From positions 6,460,001 to 6,524,000 of the forward strand of contig NC_134138.1 in assembly GCF_033958435.1 (NCBI RefSeq): a DNA stretch of 64,000 bases, read 5' to 3'. Below the pieces are notes generated by a model. The model was not told the DNA's origin, ran no database searches, and saw only the letters and a program-made list of their open reading frames with translations. Each line of letters begins with the position of its first letter. Within the stretch, counting starts at the first letter, position 1. The translations under genes and the position numbers were made by a program. Below are positions 58,707 to 64,000 of the stretch, in pieces. This DNA comes from Carettochelys insculpta. Lineage: Eukaryota > Chordata > Testudines > Carettochelyidae.

Positions 58707-59334
58707 CTAGTCTACGTGTGTGTTTGGAGCTGGGCCGGGGGGGGAGGTGGTGGTGGTGTCTGGCCTCCAGAAGGGGCAAGGCCTGAGGCAGAACCCTTCA
58801 GCACAGCCCGGCCCACACCATCTGGGACTCCAGCAGTAATTTAAAAGCCCCAGGGGCTCCAGCTAGTGCCATGGTACCAGCAGCAGCCACAAGCCCTGGA
58901 CCGTTTTACATCAACAGGCCCTGGAGCAGCTGGCCCTTTTCTTCTCTCTCCCCCACACTAGCCCTGGCAAATGGGTATATGATGGAACTAAGCATCAGAA
59001 CTCAAATCCTGCACAAGAGAGGCTCTGTAGGAAGGGAGGTTACACACCACCCCTCAGGGCCAATCCTAAATTCTCATTTGGGTTTGGTCATCTTACCTTG
59101 CCACAGGGAGTGCAAAAGAAAGAGCTATTAGAGAAGCTATAAAAGACCCCTGGCTTTCATGAGACAAAGAACATCTTGGGTTTGCAGGATTGGCAGAAAG
59201 ACTGTGAAACATTCTAATTATGGGAGTCCACCAAACTAAGGGAGGCTCTGTTCAAATTAAAATACAAAAGAAGAGAAGGGATATAATGCATCTGTGGCAC
59301 TAAGTCTTCTTATCAGATCCAGAGGGGTTGCCAA
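58707..59334. other. No gene seen
   Basis: A G-run at 58737-58746 and GC-rich patch to 58930, then AT-rich. No motif in the frames. Confidence 0.45.
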
Positions 59335-59485
59335 GTTAGTCTGTATCTTCAAAAACAATGAGAAGTCCTGTGGCACTTTACAGACTAAAAGATATTTTGG
59401 AGAATAAGCTTTTGTGGGCAAAGACCCGCTTCTTCAGACACATCTGTTAGCCTATAAGGTGCCCTTGGACTTGTTGCTTTCATCA
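59335..59485 (-). mobile_element. Penelope-like terminal segment with partial foldback
   Basis: On the minus strand: 'gaagaagcgggtctttgccc', 'caaaatatcttttagtctgt', 'gatacagactaacttggcaa'. A short plus-oriented piece 'tgttagcctataaggtgccc' (59445) follows, giving the foldback layout. No target duplication is readable. Confidence 0.7.
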
Positions 59486-59904
59486 GACCCAGGCATCCTT
59501 CACCAACATCCTGGTGTCTGGGAGAGGTCAAACTTAGATGAAAGCAAACTGGTTAACCTTATTTTATTAGGTTAATTATAATCAGCTTCACCATTACCAG
59601 TCATGGCCCATAACGTTGTGCTCTTAGATGTCTCACTGCTTCTATATCGCCAGTTTCATCATGTCCAGACATCTCACCCAGACCTATGAATCCTCCTAAG
59701 GCTGTCCAAGATTATACTCTTTTGCTCCTTTACCTCCAGATTTAACCATTGTAATAAAATCAATCTTGGACTAACCATGAAAACCACTTGGAGGTTACAA
59801 TTACCATAAGGGACAGCTGTCCTCCTGAATCGGACAAGACAATAACACAGCACATCCATGCTCAGCCACCTGCACCAGTTGACAGGAAAAAGAATTCAAC
59901 ATAC
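59486..59904. other. No feature recognised
   Basis: Sequence between two Penelope tails; not recognised. Confidence 0.4.
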
Positions 59905-59912
59905 TGGCCACT

Positions 59913-59948
59913 GAGAGCTACAGACTAACACGGCTACCTCTCTGCTAT
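59913..59948 (+). mobile_element. 36-bp Penelope-like tail insertion with 8-bp target duplication
   Basis: 'ctacagactaacacggctac' plus a few bases on each side, flanked by TGGCCACT at 59905-59912 and 59949-59956. It is essentially the terminal motif alone. Confidence 0.75.
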
Positions 59949-59956
59949 TGGCCACT

Positions 59957-61140
59957 ATTCACAAATCCATCAATGGCCGAGGGCCCCAATGACTTTCAAG
60001 GTCAGACTGTCCATCTCTGACCAAACCTTGTACCTATCATATCATCATCCTAATAGTAAGGTTGTAGGTAGCCAGGGGCAGGATGTTCTCAATAAAGGAC
60101 ATGCACCCAATAAAAATACATGTAACTATATCCTGCTGCATCTCTACCAAATTATATCTGCTTATGAACTATGAAATCCTGGGCTCTTTGAAGGAGATGA
60201 GGTCAGTTGTCTAAGATTTAGAACTGTTTGTGACCATATTTAAGCCACATGGACTACACCCAGAGACCACAGCCACCTTATAGACAGACAAAATAGTAAA
60301 TAATGTGAGCATAGGCAAAAGCATACCTCATGCACCTCTACGTAAGCAACTTCAATTCTATCGAAAGGACCACAACTCCTCTCCCTTCCCTCTTTCAGAT
60401 GCTTCCCAAACCAGATCAACCTCCCTAGTGGCCTTCTGCTCTTCGGCTAGAGAGTAGAGATCATCCCTAAGACCTGTGAGGGGGTGGAAACAAGGCTCAC
60501 AGAGAAGCTAGCTCTAGGTCCATCTGATCTCCCATGGCAGCTAAATCCATAGGCAAGGGTTTTCAGTAGGAAATGCTGCCCATAGCTCCCTGGGTGCTGA
60601 AACAAAGAGATCAAAAGGCCTTCCTCTGCCACCTGTCCTCTCCCAAATGGTAAATATTTAGGACTTTGTGCCCCCAGAAGGTGCTGACAGAAACCACTTC
60701 ACAGAGTTCTAAGAAAAAATCAATTCCATCCCTGTGTATAAATGGCATTAGCATGTATTGGCCAAGACTTGTGGAAAGGAGTCCGCTTTCCTCCAGGACC
60801 AAGTCTGTGCATGAGTTTATTAGGGTCACGTGGATATATCCCATACAATCACTTCACTGTGACTGAAGGAGGATAATCAGCAGTGGGAACCTTGATCCCC
60901 ATCTCCTGGATCCATTCTTTATGGTTCACTTAGAGCATAGTTAATAGTGCAGGAGAAACAAGCAGTTTCATCAATTAAAATCAATTACAAAATCCTAACA
61001 CCAGTACTACAAGAAGACATTCAACATAAGAACAGATCTAATATAGTCTCCCAGTACAGCCCAGCCACAGCCTGAATCTTACAGATAGCAGGTCACACCC
61101 ATGAATGCTATACTGTTAGAAACTGTTTCCAGTTTCTTCT
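59957..61140. other. No gene firmly supported
   Basis: Minus-strand frames at 60447-60632 and 60611-60844 overlap and look slightly coding-like, but have no splice partners or motif. Nothing else is recognised. Confidence 0.4.
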
Positions 61141-61159
61141 CCCCCCCCCCCCCCCCCCC
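61141..61159 (+). repeat. Poly-C run
   Basis: Nineteen consecutive C residues following a CT-rich stretch. Confidence 0.95.
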
Positions 61160-62440
61160 AGCTCCTACCACAGAGAGATGGACACTTCTAAAATCAAACC
61201 GAATTATTTAAGTGTAAGGGTGCAGATTCCCCCCCACATCAAAAAAATTAGCACTCAGCATCAGTGCAAATTAAGGCAGTAGATTTTCAGTGAACTGCAA
61301 TCACACTGTTTATAACGAACATGCAGTTATATCGGCATTTAGTGCAACCACTACATGGGCACATGCAACCATGGGAAGACAGTCAATGGTGTGCAAAAAC
61401 CTGCAGAGACACCACCACACCTGGTGCACTGAATCACAGCACCACACCTTGTTTACTACTGGGCCAGATGTAAACACATTGAAGCGTAACCTTATTCCAG
61501 CCACCTGCTGCTTTCATGCACCTAGGACCTCATCTAATGAATTCCCTTTAATGGCTTTTCTAAAAGCCACCCAGGCTCTGCTTGCCAGGTGGGGTGTAGG
61601 AAAATGACAGCTATGGGTTTCTCTGCAGAGGTCACATGAGGGTTGATTAAACTGGTATCACACAGAAAGAAAAAAATCCTGCAGTTTTTGCAGCTCAAGA
61701 ATGCAGGGCTCAGAAAGCAGAGGGAGAAGTAGCTGTAGCAACACAGCTGCTGAGCAGCATGCAGCACGGAGAAACCAGGCAGTACAGCACAGACAACCAG
61801 AGGGCTGCAAGTACTGCACATGTAAAATAAATAAAACCCATTCCAGCACAAATAACTCATTTTCCGATGCACATGCCCCACCCTACACCAACACACACAC
61901 CCAACACATCCCACTGCAGCCCTATAATCCACACGCCCTTCACCACAATACCACTGAACAGACCTTATCAGGGTCTGAACCATGCATGCCCCCTTTTTCC
62001 CCCTATATCCGTACACCCCTCATCTCACCACCTTAAAATAATCAGCACCTCATGGACTTCCATGTCCCTCCACCCTAGCCTACACGCTCTATACCTTCTG
62101 CATACCAATATGCATCCCTACCCAGGATCAGCATGCACCTGCCAACACCCATCTCCCACCCCATCATTTGCCACAGGTACATGCCCTCCAAATCCAGCTT
62201 CTCCTCGTTTGCACTTGCCTCTTCATCCCTGTCCCGGTGCCATATATTACCCCACAGCCTCATAAACCCCTATTTAAATACCCCAGCAAGCCTCCCCCGC
62301 ACAGACTGTCAGACATCCACACCCCATATCAGACAGGACATCAAGACCCAATACCACTGCACCAGACCACCACCACCACCACCCCACAGCACAGACCCCA
62401 CCCAAAGAACCCCACACCAGCAGGGGAAAGCAGGATGGGG
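61160..62440. other. C/A-rich DNA in the presumed first intron
   Basis: No gene is supported. From about 61860 the plus strand becomes strongly C+A-rich with CCA and CACC runs (62378-62396), and all frames there are compositional artefacts. Confidence 0.5.
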
Positions 62441-62870
62441 CTCTGAGGAGGGGAGACAGACCCCAACCCAGCAGTGGGGGAGGGGACATAGGAGGTTGAG
62501 CTGTTGGGGGGGGCGGGTACAGAGGAGATAGAGATGCTGGGGTTTGAGGGTGTGGGGGTACACGGATCCCTGCCCAGCAAGAGGCGCAGACACAAGGGGA
62601 GCAAGTTCGGGATGATGGGGGGCTACAGACCCCAGGAGAGGGAGGGGACACGTGGGGAGGGAGCTGAGAGGGGAGGACACAGAGACCACCCCAGCCAGGG
62701 GAGGGGGACACAGAGGGGAGGGAGAAGACGCAGTGAGGTGCGCGGGGGGACAGACCCCAGGAGGGGGAGGGGGCTCCGAGTGGGGGGCACTGACCGGAGG
62801 GGAGGGGAGGCTGAGGGGAACGGGGGGGGGGGTGCAGGCGCGGGGGGAACAGGTGCCGACGGTCGGGGAC
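62441..62870 (+). repeat. Degenerate G-rich tandem block
   Basis: The unit ACAGACCCCA followed by a GGAG/GGGA-rich stretch recurs at about 62456, 62625 and 62751 with unequal spacing. Multiple G-runs (62499, 62690-62720, 62760-62775, 62820-62832) could form quadruplexes on the plus strand. It sits just inside the first intron of the minus-strand gene model. The long minus-strand frame across it (63191-62274, 305 codons) is a composition artefact. Confidence 0.65.
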
Positions 62871-62890
62871 GCCCCTCCACCCGCACCTAC

Positions 62891-62901
62891 CTCTCCGCCA
62901 T
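62891..62901 (-). CDS. First coding exon (11 nt) of an unidentified minus-strand gene
   Basis: ATG GCG GAG AG, then GTAGGTGCGG, read on the minus strand. The start context GCGAAGATGG has A at -3 and G at +4. The exon contributes Met-Ala-Glu and two bases of codon 4. The donor matches consensus well. The only open, phase-compatible, well-flanked exon I find downstream is 28348-28486, which completes codon 4 as Ser. The untranslated part extends up into the CpG island. The gene is not identified. Confidence 0.65.
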
Positions 62902-62917
62902 CTTCGCCGGCGGCTCG

Positions 62918-62971
62918 CTAGCGCGCGGCAGGCTGGGTGCGCAGAGTGGCGGCCCCCGCCCGCCAGCCCAT
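62918..62971 (-). other. Upstream ORF in the 5' leader
   Basis: The minus-strand ATG at 62971-62969 has G at -3 and G at +4, runs 17 codons (starts MGWRAGAATL) and stops at TAG (62920-62918), 16 bases before the main ATG and out of frame with it. If transcription starts upstream, it would lower main-frame translation. Confidence 0.55.
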
Positions 62972-63136
62972 GGCCCCGGCAGCTCCGGCTCCCGACACCG
63001 ACTGAGGCTCCGGCTCTGGCGGCAGCTCCGCCGCGTCCCCCCGTCACCATCGACAACCTGACCTCACCCGGCCGCAGCCAACCAGGCGCCGTCGGGGGCG
63101 GGGCCGGAGCGCCGAGCTCCGCCCTCCGCCCGGGCG

Positions 63137-63153
63137 CTGCTGGGAGATGTAGT
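63137..63153 (-). promoter_or_regulatory. ZNF143-like site
   Basis: Minus strand ACTACATCTCCCAGCAG matches the ACTACAnnTCCCAGC core bound by ZNF143/Staf, common in CpG promoters and often in bidirectional ones. It lies about 240 bp upstream of the start codon. Confidence 0.7.
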
Positions 63154-63171
63154 TTCTGCGCGGGAGCCAGG

Positions 63172-63362
63172 GGCTGCAGTGCAGAAGCCACAGCCCACCC
63201 TTGGGCAAGGCCCGGTCCATAGCACTCAGGAAGCCCTGCGAGCCGCCTGCTTCTCCCCGGTCGCTGCCCATTTCAATCTAATGCTGTCCTAGCGTCTTCC
63301 AGCCCCCCACCAGGCGCGAGGTGTACAGTGGGGGCTGCGGGGGCTGCGAGTCCCACTGCAAA
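63172..63362. other. Upstream flank of the promoter
   Basis: GC-rich tail of the island and flank. No divergent start codon with a donor could be supported. Confidence 0.4.
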
Positions 63363-63483
63363 CTAGGGCTGCCAGTTCGGTTGGGTGCGTTCCTGCAGGT
63401 CTGATCACCTGACATAATCTTTCCTCTTTAAATCCTGGAAACTCCAGGACTCTCATGGAGCAAGCTAGAGCTATCAACCCTTC
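63363..63483. mobile_element. Short MITE
   Basis: The left end TAGGGCTGCCAGTTCGGTTG and the right end (opposite strand) AGGGTTGATAGCTCTAG resemble a common turtle MITE starting AGGGTTGCCA. The middle has the family's 'catgacataatc'-type block (CCTGACATAATCTTTC, 63410). No clear target duplication. Confidence 0.55.
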
Positions 63484-63555
63484 TGTAAACCCTGAACGTA
63501 ATGGAAACCGCTTCAAGCCAGCGTGTGCTGCGGCACCCCAGCATTCTTAGTTACA
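63484..63555. repeat. Dispersed repeat fragment shared with 8.1 kb
   Basis: 'tgtaaaccctgaacgtaatg' and 'aaccgcttcaagccagcg' match the copy at 8160-8200. It directly follows the MITE. Confidence 0.5.
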
Positions 63556-64000
63556 TCATGTGGGCCCCCTACCCAACATTTCATCCCCTGTAGTTTAATC
63601 ATTGCATGGCCGGGTTGTCTGGGACTCCGATGTTCAAGATGCAAAGCCTATTGTGCTAGGTGCTGTACAAACTAGTTTGGTGACATCCAAGGGCTTTTGA
63701 TATGCAGGCAGTCAGACCAATTTATTTCACAATTCTCTCTGGCCATAAACTCTCCAACTTTATATACAAAAAGGCAATCCCTGCATTGGAGAGTATACAG
63801 GCCAAATTACACAATCTAGTTGTTTATAATCTACTTCACTTAGCAACATTTTGTGCTCTTCAAACGTATTAGTGGTGGAGTATTTTTCATTGTGCTGCTG
63901 CAGTTAAACATATTTTTAAATTCTGTTAAGGATACATGGTGCATGCAAAATTGAGATTATAGAATTTCTATAATGCAACCCATTGTTCTTATTTTAGCTA
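63556..64000. other. No feature recognised
   Basis: AT-rich flank to the window edge; nothing supported. Confidence 0.45.

Larger units (their letters stand above)
62750..63170 (-). promoter_or_regulatory. CpG-island promoter of the minus-strand gene
   Basis: CpG-dense GC-rich DNA, in contrast to the AT-rich rest. It has a GC box GGGGGCGGGG (63094-63103), an AGCCAACCAGG element (63077) and a ZNF143-like motif upstream. The strong start codon at 62901 and the donor at 62890 lie downstream on the minus strand. No TATA box is visible, as usual for CpG promoters. The start site is probably near 63000-63100, and this is inferred. Confidence 0.75.

Noticed and set aside
60447..60844. Overlapping minus-strand frames with a slightly coding-like look
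   Set aside because: They overlap in different frames, have no acceptor or donor of quality, and show no recognised motif.
62274..63191. 305-codon minus-strand open frame
   Set aside because: It crosses the CpG island and the G-rich array, is mostly Pro/Arg/Ser by composition, ignores the good donor at 62890 and shows no domain.

Overview
This window is vertebrate nuclear DNA, almost certainly from a cryptodire turtle. A Cry I-type SINE (tRNA-like head with A and B boxes, CR1-like 3' tail) at about 30.46-30.67 kb, abundant CR1 LINEs, a Penelope-like retroelement with a GIY-YIG nuclease, and decayed MIRs together give a chelonian repeat profile. There is no operon-style gene density. Nearly every long open frame is either a decayed transposon or a chance frame in GC-rich DNA.

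The host-gene signal is on the minus strand. A CpG-rich promoter with a ZNF143-like site and a GC box lies at about 62.75-63.17 kb. It contains a first coding exon of only 11 nt (ATG at 62901, strong Kozak context, clean GT donor), preceded by a 17-codon upstream ORF. About 34 kb further on, a 139-bp segment (28348-28486, minus) has a good acceptor, a good donor and an open frame whose phase fits exon 1 exactly. I infer that most of the window is intron 1 of one unidentified minus-strand gene that continues past the left edge. A plus-strand exon candidate lies at 45066-45242, with weaker support.

Layout. 0-8 kb: MITE, hAT and MIR pieces, CR1 ends and a TIR element rich in GTCGAC. 8.9-11.2 kb: Penelope-like element with reverse transcriptase and GIY-YIG remnants and a foldback 5' end. 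12.2-13.9 kb: an RTE 3' end and LINE copy A (minus). 14-29 kb: mostly single-copy-looking AT-rich DNA with MIR, hAT and Tigger-like elements, then the 28.4-kb exon. 29.1-32.2 kb: plus-strand CR1 carrying a nested Cry I SINE and a nested Penelope foldback with an 11-bp target duplication. 32.4-34.9 kb: MITEs and a decayed plus-strand LINE. 36.0-39.5 kb: LINE copy B and an AP-endonuclease LINE segment (minus). 39.9-44.9 kb: Tigger-like MITEs and CR1 ends, two of them an inverted pair. 48.0-49.1 kb: CR1 split by a 732-bp solo LTR. 49.8-51.3 kb: CR1 inserted in CR1, with a 40-bp inverted target segment. 57.2-58.7 kb: two TIR elements full of short palindromes. 59.3-59.95 kb: Penelope tails, including a 36-bp insertion with an 8-bp target duplication. 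62.4-63.2 kb: G-rich array and promoter.

No complete protein-coding gene, RNA gene or CRISPR array is present. The most interesting content is the layered insertion record, with target duplications readable directly, plus the phase-matched split gene model. Family names rest on remembered consensus features and on comparison of copies inside the window; no database search was run.
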